In this document: piece after piece, positions 10,091-17,696 of the stretch
Layout: each line of letters begins with the position of its first letter
How positions within the stretch are numbered: the first letter of the stretch is position 1
Translations under genes and position numbers: made by a program
From: CAXTTV01 sp964247295
GTDB taxonomy: Bacteria > Chloroflexota > Ktedonobacteria > Ktedonobacterales > Ktedonobacteraceae
Length of the DNA: 19,029 bases
Reading direction: 5' to 3'
NCBI GenBank assembly: GCA_964247295.1
Contig: CAXTTV010000089.1
Coordinates: forward strand, 1 to 19,029
Notes under the pieces: model-generated
What the model was told of the DNA's origin: nothing
What the model saw: only the letters and a program-made list of their open reading frames with translations
Databases searched by the model: none

Positions 10091-11062
10091 TCAAGGGGAT
10101 CTGAAGAGCCGCCAGCACCAGTAAAGCGTGGCCACCAGAGCGATAAACAGAAGAGAGAGCAGCAGTCGATGATCGGGTACGACTGAATTTGCCGTAGAAG
10201 GAGTTGATGAAGAGGATTGAGCAGGGGCCACTGCTTGAGGAGTTTCAAGTTTTTGAAGCTGCTGCCACCTTATAGGTTGCTGGCTGTTTCCCCTTGAGGG
10301 GATCGTAGAATCGTCTGACCCTTCGTTGGCAGTAGAAGTACCTGATGAAGTTTTCCCCTTGTGTTTTGTTTGACTGGTATGAGTAGGAGAACCATGTCCA
10401 GATCCGCTAGAAGGATCGTCAGCTTCTGAAGTTGGGGTCGCCTGCTGAATACTGTTACTGGCATTGATCGTAGGAGTATTGCAGCGTTGCCAGTCACCTG
10501 TCCCATCAGATGTACGAGCATAGGACTGGTCAGCTTCAAGTTGAGGAACATTCAGGGTAGGATCAGACTGGACCCCATCGATCCGCAATGTAATACTTTT
10601 GGTTGAGGTATTAAAATGAGGATTGCTTGTAAAAGGGAAGAGCACTAAAAAATCGTGAGCGGCAATATAAGAACCGATTGGAAGTAAGTAGCCGGTTGTT
10701 GAATCGGCATCGAGCTCAACTCGATGCTGGTAGAGATCAAAATTTTGATCGGAGTCGTTATAGAGCTCAATCCAAATATTTTGTTGCTGACGGCCTGTTG
10801 TAGACAATTGAGGATCGCTCTGACAATTCCACCCAGAAGCAATTGAAGGAAGTAGGAGTACCTCATTTATATGAATAGAGGCAGTTGGGCTTTTAGAAGA
10901 GATTGAGCCAGACGGAGGGGGGACAGGGGGTGGATTAGCACAGTCATGGAGAGCGTGAGAGAATGGAACAGGAGAGGTCTGGCGGGCCTGTACCAGAGAT
11001 GCTTGTGTAGCCCCGACTAGAAGAAGCGCCCAAACCACAAGTATCATCTGTAGAAACCGCAC
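10091..11062 (-). CDS. Membrane-anchored surface protein with a lamin-tail domain
   Basis: 323 residues. An N-terminal signal sequence (about 2-26, hydrophobic MILVVWALLLVGA) is followed by a proline-rich segment. A lamin-tail (LTD) beta-sandwich spans about 62-203: INEVLLLP, WIELYNDSDQ (97-106), a YLLPIGSYIAAHDFLVLFP strand pair, and the typical closing SYARTSDGTGDW...NTPTINASN. A Ser/Thr/Gly-rich linker (about 205-295) leads to a C-terminal membrane helix (about 299-317) with basic residues after it, so the LTD should be displayed outside and anchored at its C-terminus. C41, C80 and C194 could form disulfides. The start is GTG with GGAGGGGGA directly upstream; the ATG at codon 6 has none. 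It follows the 61-codon gene by 20 nt, so it belongs to the rsfS unit. Substrate or partner is unknown. Confidence 0.78.
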   Translation of the reverse strand: MRFLQMILVVWALLLVGATQASLVQARQTSPVPFSHALHDCANPPPVPPPSGSISSKSPTASIHINEVLLLPSIASGWNCQSDPQLSTTGRQQQNIWIELYNDSDQNFDLYQHRVELDADSTTGYLLPIGSYIAAHDFLVLFPFTSNPHFNTSTKSITLRIDGVQSDPTLNVPQLEADQSYARTSDGTGDWQRCNTPTINASNSIQQATPTSEADDPSSGSGHGSPTHTSQTKHKGKTSSGTSTANEGSDDSTIPSRGNSQQPIRWQQLQKLETPQAVAPAQSSSSTPSTANSVVPDHRLLLSLLFIALVATLYWCWRLFRSP

Positions 11063-11082
11063 TCCCCCTCCAGAAAAACGTA

Positions 11083-11268
11083 TTATTGATACAGGTACTC
11101 GAAAGGAATATTGCGTTGGCGTGGAAAACGTGTTGCTAACGTGCGTCTTACTGTGCCGACACTACTCTCGCCAATTGAAAAAGCGATAATAGACCCAATG
11201 ACGATCCCACAGACCCCACCGAAAGCGATTCCTTCGAGGAACAAGCGATTGCGAAAAAATGTCATCAT
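11083..11268 (-). CDS. Small membrane protein of unknown function (61 residues)
   Basis: Not recognised as a named family. A hydrophobic, glycine-rich helix (about 10-33, EGIAFGGVCGIVIGSIIAFSIG) with GxxxG-like spacing suits helix packing in the membrane. A basic segment (RRTLATRFPRQR) follows and should face the cytoplasm. It lies 28 nt after rsfS and 20 nt before the lamin-tail gene in one direction, so co-transcription is likely. Codons 1 and 2 are both ATG; AAGGTGATCG upstream suits either, with better spacing to the second. Confidence 0.6.
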   Translation of the reverse strand: MMTFFRNRLFLEGIAFGGVCGIVIGSIIAFSIGESSVGTVRRTLATRFPRQRNIPFEYLYQ

Positions 11269-11296
11269 CGATCACCTTTTCTAATAAAAATGAGAA

Positions 11297-11656
11297 TCAT
11301 TGCACGTAGACCACAGTTTTAGCATCGCTCCAGAGGCGTTCCAGTCGGTAGTATTCCCGTTCCTTCTGCCCAAAAATGTGAACGATGACATCGCTAAAAT
11401 CGATCAAGAGCCAACCTGCGTCAACGTTGCCCTCGCGATGAAAAATGGTAGCGCCCTGCGAGCTAAGTTTCTCGTCTACCGCGTCAGCGATGGCCTGGAT
11501 CTGGCGTGAATTACTGGCAGTGCAGATCACAAAGTAGTCTGCGATTGTCGTAATCTCCCGAATATCGAGTAATGTAATATCGGACGCCTTCTTATCGGCG
11601 GCGGCATCAACGGCGGCCTTCGCCAACTGTGCAGGATCTAGCAGAACTCCCTCCAA
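11297..11656 (-). CDS. rsfS: Ribosomal silencing factor RsfS (Iojap/DUF143 family)
   Basis: 119 residues from the chosen start. The conserved core is plain: DKKASDITLLDIREITTIADYFVICTASNSRQIQAIADAV, then EGNVDAGWLLIDFSDVIVHIFGQKEREYYRLERLWSDA. RsfS binds uL14 on the large subunit and blocks subunit joining when nutrients are scarce. The open frame extends to a TTG at 11734, but that codon overlaps the -10 box of a strong promoter and so would not be in the message. The TTG at 11656 has AGGGAG five bases upstream and gives the length usual for the family (about 105-125). A CTG four codons later, also after GGAGGGAG, is an alternative. It heads a unit with the 61-residue membrane peptide and the lamin-tail protein. 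The usual partner nadD is absent. Confidence 0.9.
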   Translation of the reverse strand: MEGVLLDPAQLAKAAVDAAADKKASDITLLDIREITTIADYFVICTASNSRQIQAIADAVDEKLSSQGATIFHREGNVDAGWLLIDFSDVIVHIFGQKEREYYRLERLWSDAKTVVYVQ

Positions 11657-11733
11657 AATTGCTCCCTGTGTGTTATGTTGAATAGAAGCAAGGGTGGTTG
11701 CCACCTTGCTTTGAATATAGTTCCTGTACGGCA

Positions 11734-11763
11734 ATTATAGCACGTAGAGGCAAGATTTGTTAA
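11734..11763 (-). promoter_or_regulatory. Sigma-A-type promoter for rsfS
   Basis: On the minus strand: TTAACA (11763-11758), an 18-nt spacer and a perfect TATAAT (11739-11734). Predicted transcription start is near 11727, giving a leader of about 70 nt to the TTG at 11656. The gap 11735-11830 otherwise shows no strong terminator after the HPPK-MptA gene. Confidence 0.75.
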
Positions 11764-11830
11764 GTAGATAAGGAAGAAATAGCCTGTTCTTCGGGGAAAA
11801 GACTCATCTTCCTCATACTCGACAGTGCTA

Positions 11831-13345
11831 TTAAGCTTTTTGAGTCAGCCCCAGCCACTCCTCGCGGCTGGTATGGTTTGGAACCTGCTGATGGTTCAAA
11901 ATTTCGGTACGAAGTTCGCCCAGTGTACCCCATCCTTCGGCCTCGACATCATATTTATGGATCGTCTCCTCATTGCGTTGTCGGACCAGGACAAAATCCT
12001 CATCTGGAAGGTTCGGATAACGCTCGACGACCGCGCGGAGAACCTCGCGCGCCACATCTTCAACAAAGCGAGGGTTAGCGTGGGCTTTATTCACAATATA
12101 GAGCTCATCTGGCCTTTTCAACAGAGCGTAGTTTTCTGAGCTCATCGCATTTTCTACGATCGCTATCAGATCACTAGCCTCCAGCGTATCATTAGAGCCA
12201 ACCATAAGGGTCGCGCGCCCACGCTGGTTATGGGTAGCCAGTGGCGTCAGGTTTAGCATCTTCTCAATAGACTCCACCTCAAAGCCCTCTTCCTGTAACC
12301 GAACACGGGCCAGAGAGTGGATCATATCTTGTGCGCAAGGACAAGCGACCATTCCTTCAACCTCAACACCAATCATACGTTTGCAGTCATTCTGAGTTGC
12401 AACTGCCTGAGCGACCAGTCCATACACCTCTTGAGAGCGTTTGCCAGACATGGGCGTCCACTTTTGAAGAGGATAAAGCGTTTGGATATACACCTCAGCG
12501 CGCAGAACCTTCTGCTTCTCAACGATCGTTTGAGCAAGGTGTTCCGCGAGCAGCTCAACTTTGGGCCAGCTTGTATTCGCGATATCTTCCATCACCTCGT
12601 CAAGGGATTCGCTAAAACGGGACATATGCACACCAGCCCTGGTCGCATCCAGATCTGCATAAAGATCGAAAGAGGCATTAAACCAGCGCTGTTCCTGAGG
12701 ATCACCGATCAGAACTGCTTTACGGATACCGACCACGCCGGCACGTCCCAGGCTCACATGGACTGTTGGGTTTCCACTTTGAATATCGCGCGTCAGAGAG
12801 ATGCGCAGGCTTTCGGTCATCTTTTTTACATCTTGATCTTTCACCTGCCGGTAAAGTTCCGCAACCGTTGATCCCGTTACAGGATCGACCAGCTCAGGAG
12901 CCAGTTCAGCCAAAGGTGCAAGGACAAAAGCCCGTTCACGCAGGCGTGGGTGAGGAACGGTTAAATCTTCATCCTGGATCTGTTCATTGCCATAAAAGAC
13001 AATATCTATATCGATGGGACGGGGACCGTTGCGAAATGAAGGTTGACGCCCTAGAAAGGCCTCAGCATCCTTGGCATATCCCAGTAGCTCCTGTGGAGAT
13101 AGTTTTGTTTTACCCGCGCAAACAATATTGAAAAAGCGCGGCTGGTCCGTGTAGCCGACCGGTGCCGTCTCATAGATAGAAGAGACGGCATCTATCTCCA
13201 TCACCTCGCGCAATCTTTGGAGGGCGGCAGCAAGATTGCTGCGGCGATCGCCGAGATTTGAGCCCAGCGCTAGATAGATTGTTTGAGTGGTAGGAATGGT
13301 GTTCTCGTTAGATGAAGGAGACGAGAACGTCGTGTCGATACTCAT
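11831..13345 (-). CDS. folK-mptA: Fusion: HPPK (FolK) plus MptA-like GTP cyclohydrolase (type IB family)
   Basis: 504 residues. Domain 1 (about 20-170) is 6-hydroxymethyl-7,8-dihydropterin pyrophosphokinase: YLALGSNLGDR (24-34), NGPRPIDIDIVFYG (106-119, with Mg-binding D112 and D114) and PHPRLRERAFVLAPLAEL (131-148). Domain 2 (about 180-470) is the GTP cyclohydrolase IB family: VHVSLGRAGVVGIRK (195-209), GVHMSR (238-243), the active-site CPC at 335-337, THNQRG (371-376) and RNEETIH (457-463). The spacer between CPC and HNQRG is about 34 residues, as in archaeal MptA, whereas bacterial FolE2 such as YciA has about a dozen. MptA makes 7,8-dihydroneopterin 2',3'-cyclic phosphate; FolE2 makes the triphosphate. 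Which product forms here is not settled by sequence. Thus the first pathway step and the later pyrophosphokinase step share one chain. ATG at 13345 follows GAGAGG by about 10 bases. Confidence 0.9.
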   Translation of the reverse strand: MSIDTTFSSPSSNENTIPTTQTIYLALGSNLGDRRSNLAAALQRLREVMEIDAVSSIYETAPVGYTDQPRFFNIVCAGKTKLSPQELLGYAKDAEAFLGRQPSFRNGPRPIDIDIVFYGNEQIQDEDLTVPHPRLRERAFVLAPLAELAPELVDPVTGSTVAELYRQVKDQDVKKMTESLRISLTRDIQSGNPTVHVSLGRAGVVGIRKAVLIGDPQEQRWFNASFDLYADLDATRAGVHMSRFSESLDEVMEDIANTSWPKVELLAEHLAQTIVEKQKVLRAEVYIQTLYPLQKWTPMSGKRSQEVYGLVAQAVATQNDCKRMIGVEVEGMVACPCAQDMIHSLARVRLQEEGFEVESIEKMLNLTPLATHNQRGRATLMVGSNDTLEASDLIAIVENAMSSENYALLKRPDELYIVNKAHANPRFVEDVAREVLRAVVERYPNLPDEDFVLVRQRNEETIHKYDVEAEGWGTLGELRTEILNHQQVPNHTSREEWLGLTQKA

Positions 13346-13391
13346 GAATGGATAACCTCTCTACGGCTGCTTAAAAAATACATCTTATAGA

Positions 13392-13400
13392 ATTATAACA
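13392..13400 (-). promoter_or_regulatory. Extended -10 promoter for the HPPK-MptA gene
   Basis: Minus strand TGTTATAAT, a perfect TATAAT with the TGn extension, about 47 nt before the ATG. No good -35 hexamer is present at 16-18 nt, as is common for extended -10 promoters. The rest of 13346-13604 holds only AT-rich sequence and the hairpin after the kinase gene. Confidence 0.6.
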
Positions 13401-13571
13401 ATCCATTTATGTATTTTGTTTCCAGTGATTGGTAGTAATGTTTGTTAGATTTTCGATCCTTTAGATCCGCAAATTTTCCAAATTGACTTCATATAAGACG
13501 TTTGGTTGATGAGGTATGGGGAATCTTTTCTTAAGGGTGTAGTCTTTTGCGCAAAAAGGTGGAGTGATCGA

Positions 13572-13593
13572 GGGAGAATACGGTGTTTCTCCC
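13572..13593 (-). terminator. Stem-loop just after the kinase stop codon
   Basis: A 7-bp stem GGGAGAA/TTCTCCC with an 8-nt loop, 11 nt beyond the kinase stop. No T-run follows directly; a TTTTT appears about 14-19 nt later. It may be a weak terminator or an mRNA 3'-end stabiliser. Confidence 0.4.
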
Positions 13594-13604
13594 TTCGAGG
13601 AAGA

Positions 13605-15413
13605 CTAATTATTCTGGTAGACGGAAAGGTTGCGGAAGATTGCAGAGGTACCGCCGGGGCTATCGCCGCCTACGAAAAAGCCGATGTATCCCGCGCTGTA
13701 GGATATATCGGCAAAATCGTTAATAAATTTGCCATTGATATAGAAGCTGTAATGGAAATCTTGAGCCTGGATAAAAAACGTATTTGTTTGTTGATAGCCA
13801 GTGACAAGAGCATTAGAGTGCTTCCAATCGATGAGAGGTACCCAGTTTTGTGGGTTATTTGTTATCGCCTTCACAAAGCGATACTCACCCTTCTGATTAA
13901 TCTCAAGAACATAAAAGGTAGAGGAACCGGGGGAAAGCCGGAGGACCACTCCACAAATATCGCCGCGCATAATCCGTGCCTGAGCCAGGACCTTAAAATT
14001 AGAGAATTGTTGTTGTCCGTTATAGCACCAGGCCGCCTCAAACTGTGTATGGATCTGGACGTGGTAACCGTCAGGGCCGAAATAGCATTGTTCGCCATCG
14101 TTAATCCAACCTTCGCCGGCACTAAGTAACTCATTTGCGTAAAGCAGATGGCCGGTGTCTAATCCTTGCGTAAAACCGGAGGGAGCAAGCGTTCGTGCCT
14201 GAGAAGCCACTGTCGCCTGGGTTCTGGCTGTCGCCTGTTTCTGAGCCTCCTCCGTCGGGTTTACCGTAGGTATCGGAACCTGCCGCATTAGCGCGGGTGA
14301 TGTGATCGCGTTAATTTGATGGCCGGGCCAGAAGTGGGCAAGTGGAAAGATCAGGATGAGCAGAAGCAGAGCACAGAGGCTGAAAAATGGCAGGCGTAGA
14401 CGTTTTTTGTATGAAGAAGGGAGATGAAATCTAGCCTTCTCTTTTGCAAGAGTGTTCTGTAGAGAGAAGAGGATCGGCATGGCATGCAAGGGAGCTGGTT
14501 GAGGCTTTTCCTCCGAGCTATGATGCTTTGTTCCCGCCGACTCCGGAAGAGCGTCGATCTCGCTCAATTCTGCTTTTTGACGGCTCGTCTGGCTCTTTTC
14601 CAGACTCAAAACCTTCAGATACGCCTCAGCGAAATCATTCGCCTCCTGATAGCGATTATTGGGATCTTTTTCCATCGCCTTAAGGATTACCTGCTCAACT
14701 TTTTCTGGGATCGTCTCATTAAGCAAGCGAGGCGAGGTCGGGATAGATTGAATATGTTTGAGAGAGATGGCCACCGGAGACTCCGCAATAAAGGGGATTT
14801 GTCCAGTAAGCATCTGATAGAGGATCACACCAAGAGAATAGATATCGCTGCGATAATCATGAATCCCATGAGATTGCTCGGGTGCCATATACTCGGGTGT
14901 GCCGACCATCGCTCCGGCACTTGTCAGAGCCTCAGCGCCCATCGTCGCCTTTGCCAGACCAAAGTCAGCCAGATAGGCGTACCCATCGGGTCGAAGTAGA
15001 ATATTGGAAGGTTTCACATCGCGATGAACAACGCCATGGTCGTGAGCATATTGAAGGGCCGAGGCAATCTGCTCTAGAAAACTGCCTGCCTCTTCCAGCG
15101 TTAAACAGGAGCGCTTTAAAAGATAATCGCGCAACGTCCCACCCTCCACATAAGGCATCACCAGGTAGTACCAGGGAAGCTGTTCTCCAAAATCGTAAAG
15201 AGGGAGAATATGATCGTGTGAGAGCGTGCCTACGGCCAGCGCCTCGCGTTCAAAACGTCGGATGAAGGGTTCGTCACGACCATAGAGAACCTTGATCGCG
15301 ACCTGCCGTTTGACACGGCGGTCGTAGGAAAGATAGACTTCCGCCATACCACCCTGCGCCAGACGCTGACGGAGCTCGTAGCGCCCCAGGGTTAAACCTT
15401 CAATCCCTTTCAT
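13605..15413 (-). CDS. Membrane Ser/Thr protein kinase (PknB type) with an extracellular lectin-like domain
   Basis: 602 residues from the corrected ATG. The N-terminal kinase domain has the Gly-rich loop AQGGMAEVY (19-27), VAIK lysine K41, HRDVKPSN (130-137) with catalytic D132, DFG (150-152), an activation segment TSAGAMVGTPEYMAPE ending at 179, and SDIYSLGVILYQMLTG. A juxtamembrane polar linker leads to one membrane helix (about 341-360, LCALLLLILIFPLAHFW). Outside lies a linker and a domain (about 412-602) resembling the 3-keto-disaccharide-hydrolase/DUF1080 concanavalin-like fold (CYFGPDGYHVQ, GVVLRLSPGSSTFYVLEI, GYIGFFVGGDSPGGTSAIFRNLSV), probably a ligand sensor. The open frame reaches 15500, but the ATG at 15413 has AGGAGA 8 bases upstream, begins the usual GLTLGRYELRQRL, and lies after an inverted repeat that suits an operator. 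The partner phosphatase (PP2C) is not in the window. Confidence 0.92.
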   Translation of the reverse strand: MKGIEGLTLGRYELRQRLAQGGMAEVYLSYDRRVKRQVAIKVLYGRDEPFIRRFEREALAVGTLSHDHILPLYDFGEQLPWYYLVMPYVEGGTLRDYLLKRSCLTLEEAGSFLEQIASALQYAHDHGVVHRDVKPSNILLRPDGYAYLADFGLAKATMGAEALTSAGAMVGTPEYMAPEQSHGIHDYRSDIYSLGVILYQMLTGQIPFIAESPVAISLKHIQSIPTSPRLLNETIPEKVEQVILKAMEKDPNNRYQEANDFAEAYLKVLSLEKSQTSRQKAELSEIDALPESAGTKHHSSEEKPQPAPLHAMPILFSLQNTLAKEKARFHLPSSYKKRLRLPFFSLCALLLLILIFPLAHFWPGHQINAITSPALMRQVPIPTVNPTEEAQKQATARTQATVASQARTLAPSGFTQGLDTGHLLYANELLSAGEGWINDGEQCYFGPDGYHVQIHTQFEAAWCYNGQQQFSNFKVLAQARIMRGDICGVVLRLSPGSSTFYVLEINQKGEYRFVKAITNNPQNWVPLIDWKHSNALVTGYQQTNTFFIQAQDFHYSFYINGKFINDFADISYSAGYIGFFVGGDSPGGTSAIFRNLSVYQNN

Positions 15414-15456
15414 CGCTGGTTCTCCTGTGTAATCAATCCAGAGTTTTTCTGGGAAG

Positions 15457-15479
15457 TTGCGTACAGGAGATGTACGCAA
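15457..15479. promoter_or_regulatory. Perfect 8-bp inverted repeat upstream of the kinase gene, candidate operator
   Basis: Arms TTGCGTAC (15457-15464) and GTACGCAA (15472-15479) with a 7-nt spacer, about 44-66 nt before the corrected start. This is a typical dimer-binding geometry (15-bp centre spacing). It lies within the upstream extension of the open frame, which argues that the extension is not coding. No convincing -35/-10 pair is visible in 15480-15680, so the promoter is undefined. Confidence 0.5.
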
Positions 15480-15685
15480 TAGAGATGACATGATACGCAT
15501 ATTTAGTATGTGCCAGGTGTACCTACAGATTCCAGGGATTTTCAGGATATCAATCGAGCTGCTGCCCCACTGCGACCACCTGCCTCCTCTATGAGCAGTT
15601 ATTGTATATGCCTGTAGTCAGGCCAGGTTTATCGCCCAGATTTGTAAGGTCCGTAAACCCGTTCCAGAAGTGTAAACGAATAACA

Positions 15686-15706
15686 AGGCAGGCGCGAAGC
15701 CTGCCT
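15686..15706 (-). terminator. Terminator hairpin after the PIG-L gene
   Basis: An 8-bp GC-rich stem AGGCAGGC/GCCTGCCT with a 5-nt loop, 24 nt past the PIG-L stop codon. On the minus strand it is followed by TTGTTATTCGTTT; on the plus strand by CTCATTTTTTAG, so it may act both ways. The rest of 15414-15730 (about 317 nt between the kinase and PIG-L genes) contains only the operator-like repeat and the kinase leader. Confidence 0.75.
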
Positions 15707-15730
15707 CTCATTTTTTAGTATAAAGGACAG

Positions 15731-16540
15731 CTAGCGGAGTGTCCAGTAGCGTTCCAGATTGATTGTCTCGACCGGACGGATATTATGGGTGTACTCCTGC
15801 ATCTTACGATCCATCTCGGTCCGTGAGCCAAACTGCTCGGTAATCTGTGATGCATAGAGGGCTGAAGCCTGTTGTTTTAACGGCATCATCTCTGACACCT
15901 CAACCAATCCTGGTTCTAGAGCATTGCCCAACTCTTTCAGGCGCGCTTCAAGCGCATCCTCTTCCAGCACATAGGGAAAATCCTCATAGTAGTACACCTT
16001 TGCGCCGCTGCGGCTTAGCCTATCGGCGATCGAAGCGACAATCTGGTGATCCACATGGCGTCCGATCCCTAAAGGAGCGTACCATGTGGTACTAGGGAGG
16101 CGTTTGTGCAGCTCTACCAACTGTTCACCAAGCTGCTGATCAATAATCGCATCTTTAGAATCAACATTGCCACCAATCAACTGCTCGCGAGTTTGATAGT
16201 AAGGTGGTGTGCCGCGATAAATCGCATCCAGATAATGAAGCCAGAGTGAATCAGCCTTTAACGTCTCAAGTGCCTGAGTATCTTCGCTACGACGATGGGC
16301 GATAGCGCTAGCCGCATCACTCTCAATATTCATGCCTCGTTGCGTCTCTAGAGCGAACTGGCTCAGTTCCTGCTTCGCATCAGGAATTCCACCGAAAATC
16401 GTAATTACCAGTGGATGCAGGCCCGTACTGACTTGGGCCGCGATTGTGCCACCACACGAGAAAACCACATCGTCATAATGTGGAGAAAAAAATATATGCC
16501 GATAATGAGTTGTAATCTCATCAAGCGATTTGAGTTGCAC
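15731..16540 (-). CDS. PIG-L family zinc deacetylase (LmbE/MshB-like)
   Basis: 269 residues from GTG at 16540. The zinc site is visible as SPHYDD near residues 19-24 (a variant of the family's HPDD) and GRHVDHQIV near 182-190, whose histidine completes the His-Asp-His triad. Members remove the N-acetyl group from N-acetylglucosamine-type sugars, for example in mycothiol, bacillithiol or antibiotic synthesis; the substrate here is unknown, and no thiol-synthesis partner is nearby. The frame opens upstream to a TTG at 16612, but GGAGGAG sits 7-9 bases before the GTG, and the family core begins just after it. A TATACT (16591-16586, minus strand) in the extension may be the -10 box. No signal peptide, so cytosolic. 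A hairpin terminator ends the gene. Confidence 0.85.
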   Translation of the reverse strand: MQLKSLDEITTHYRHIFFSPHYDDVVFSCGGTIAAQVSTGLHPLVITIFGGIPDAKQELSQFALETQRGMNIESDAASAIAHRRSEDTQALETLKADSLWLHYLDAIYRGTPPYYQTREQLIGGNVDSKDAIIDQQLGEQLVELHKRLPSTTWYAPLGIGRHVDHQIVASIADRLSRSGAKVYYYEDFPYVLEEDALEARLKELGNALEPGLVEVSEMMPLKQQASALYASQITEQFGSRTEMDRKMQEYTHNIRPVETINLERYWTLR

Positions 16541-16716
16541 CGCTACACTCCTCCATAACAAACATCTCAAAAAATAGTTGTCCCCAGTATACATGACCGG
16601 GGATAAAAACAAAATGACAGATCTGTGTCTCTGGTCTGGGAGGTATCTATCCCTTTGCTCTCTACAGATATTCTCTTACTATATAGATAGCACAAGTGGT
16701 ACCGCCTGGTGCAACA

Positions 16717-17694
16717 CTACGGCAGGCACACACCCTGATCATTCCTGTCGATCAGACCATCTTTCACCAGACCCGCGACGATTTTTTCTAGCCAGGGGAG
16801 ATCCGTTTCCTGGTAGTCGGTCTTTACCCGAGAACCAAGCTCATGAAAAGAGAGGCGCTGATGGTTCTCTAATTCTTTCAGTTGGCGGATGATCTGGCCG
16901 CGAAAGTAGCGGTTGGATTGTGTGAAGGGAACGGCCTGATACTTCGTTTTTTTCTCGGCCACTTTACGGATCTGCCGTAGAACAGTCCCAGAAGGAAATA
17001 AACTGACCTCACTCATCTCTGAGTAGGCGTCACAATCTGCCTGTAGGGGGCAAGAGCTGCATTGGGGATTATTACTGGTGCAGATAGTCGCTCCCAGATC
17101 CATCAATGCCTGATTCCAATTATAGGCTTGTTGAGATGGGAGAACCTTTTCCGCAAGGGAGAGCATCTGAACATCATTTGCCTTAGGTTCGGGATGTTCC
17201 AGGCCGAGGAAGATTCTATGAAGGACGCGGCGGATATTGGTATCCACGGTCGCGACCTGTTGATGGTAGGCGAAGCACGAGACAGCCCCGGCGGTGTAGC
17301 GCCCAATTCCCTTCAACGTGAGCAATTCTGGAATTGTCTTGGGGATCTGTCCATGGTGTTCAGCAATCACCTGACGGGCGATGGATTGCAGACTCACGGC
17401 CCGGCGGTTATAACCCAGGGGGACCCAGACCGAGATGACATCAGCGGTTGGGGCTTCAGCCAGAGCTTCCAGTGTGGGGAAAGCAGCCAGAAACTGAGCG
17501 TATTTGGGCAAGACGCGATCCACCTGAGTCTGTTGGAGCATAATCTCGGAGACCAGGATCGCATAGGGATCGGAGGTTTGACGCCAGGGGAGTGGGCGTT
17601 GTTCGTGCTCATACCAGTTCAAGAGAGACTGGTTGACCCGCGCGATTTTATCGGACGCGGGTTCAAAAATAAAAGATGAAGACGAAGCTTTCAT
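16717..17694 (-). CDS. mutY: A/G-specific adenine DNA glycosylase MutY, without NUDIX domain
   Basis: 325 residues. The HhH-GPD domain has catalytic E50 in SEIMLQQTQV, the helix-hairpin-helix LKGIGRYTAGAV (127-138) and catalytic D151 in VDTNIRRVLHR. The 4Fe-4S loop has C205, C212, C215 and C221 in the exact C-x6-C-x2-C-x5-C spacing of MutY/EndoIII. It removes adenine mispaired with 8-oxoguanine. The C-terminal NUDIX-like domain of E. coli MutY is absent; instead residues about 257-325 (NRYFRGQIIRQLKELEN...LEKIVAGLVKDGLI) look like a short winged-helix tail, similar to that of actinobacterial MutY as I recall it. The ATG is two bases after the stop of the upstream gene and has no clear ribosome-binding site, so translation is probably coupled. 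Confidence 0.92.
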   Translation of the reverse strand: MKASSSSFIFEPASDKIARVNQSLLNWYEHEQRPLPWRQTSDPYAILVSEIMLQQTQVDRVLPKYAQFLAAFPTLEALAEAPTADVISVWVPLGYNRRAVSLQSIARQVIAEHHGQIPKTIPELLTLKGIGRYTAGAVSCFAYHQQVATVDTNIRRVLHRIFLGLEHPEPKANDVQMLSLAEKVLPSQQAYNWNQALMDLGATICTSNNPQCSSCPLQADCDAYSEMSEVSLFPSGTVLRQIRKVAEKKTKYQAVPFTQSNRYFRGQIIRQLKELENHQRLSFHELGSRVKTDYQETDLPWLEKIVAGLVKDGLIDRNDQGVCLP

Positions 17695-17696
17695 AA

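Noticed and set aside
12317..12871. 184-codon plus-strand frame
   Set aside because: Antisense shadow of the MptA-like domain; Cys/His-rich composition without a motif and no start signals.
13506..14129. 207-codon plus-strand frame
   Set aside because: Antisense to the kinase extracellular domain, whose own frame is well supported.
15414..15500. N-terminal extension of the kinase
   Set aside because: It contains a perfect inverted repeat, has no ribosome-binding site, and precedes a well-supported ATG at 15413.
17062..17679. 205-codon plus-strand frame
   Set aside because: Antisense shadow of mutY, which has all catalytic and cluster residues.
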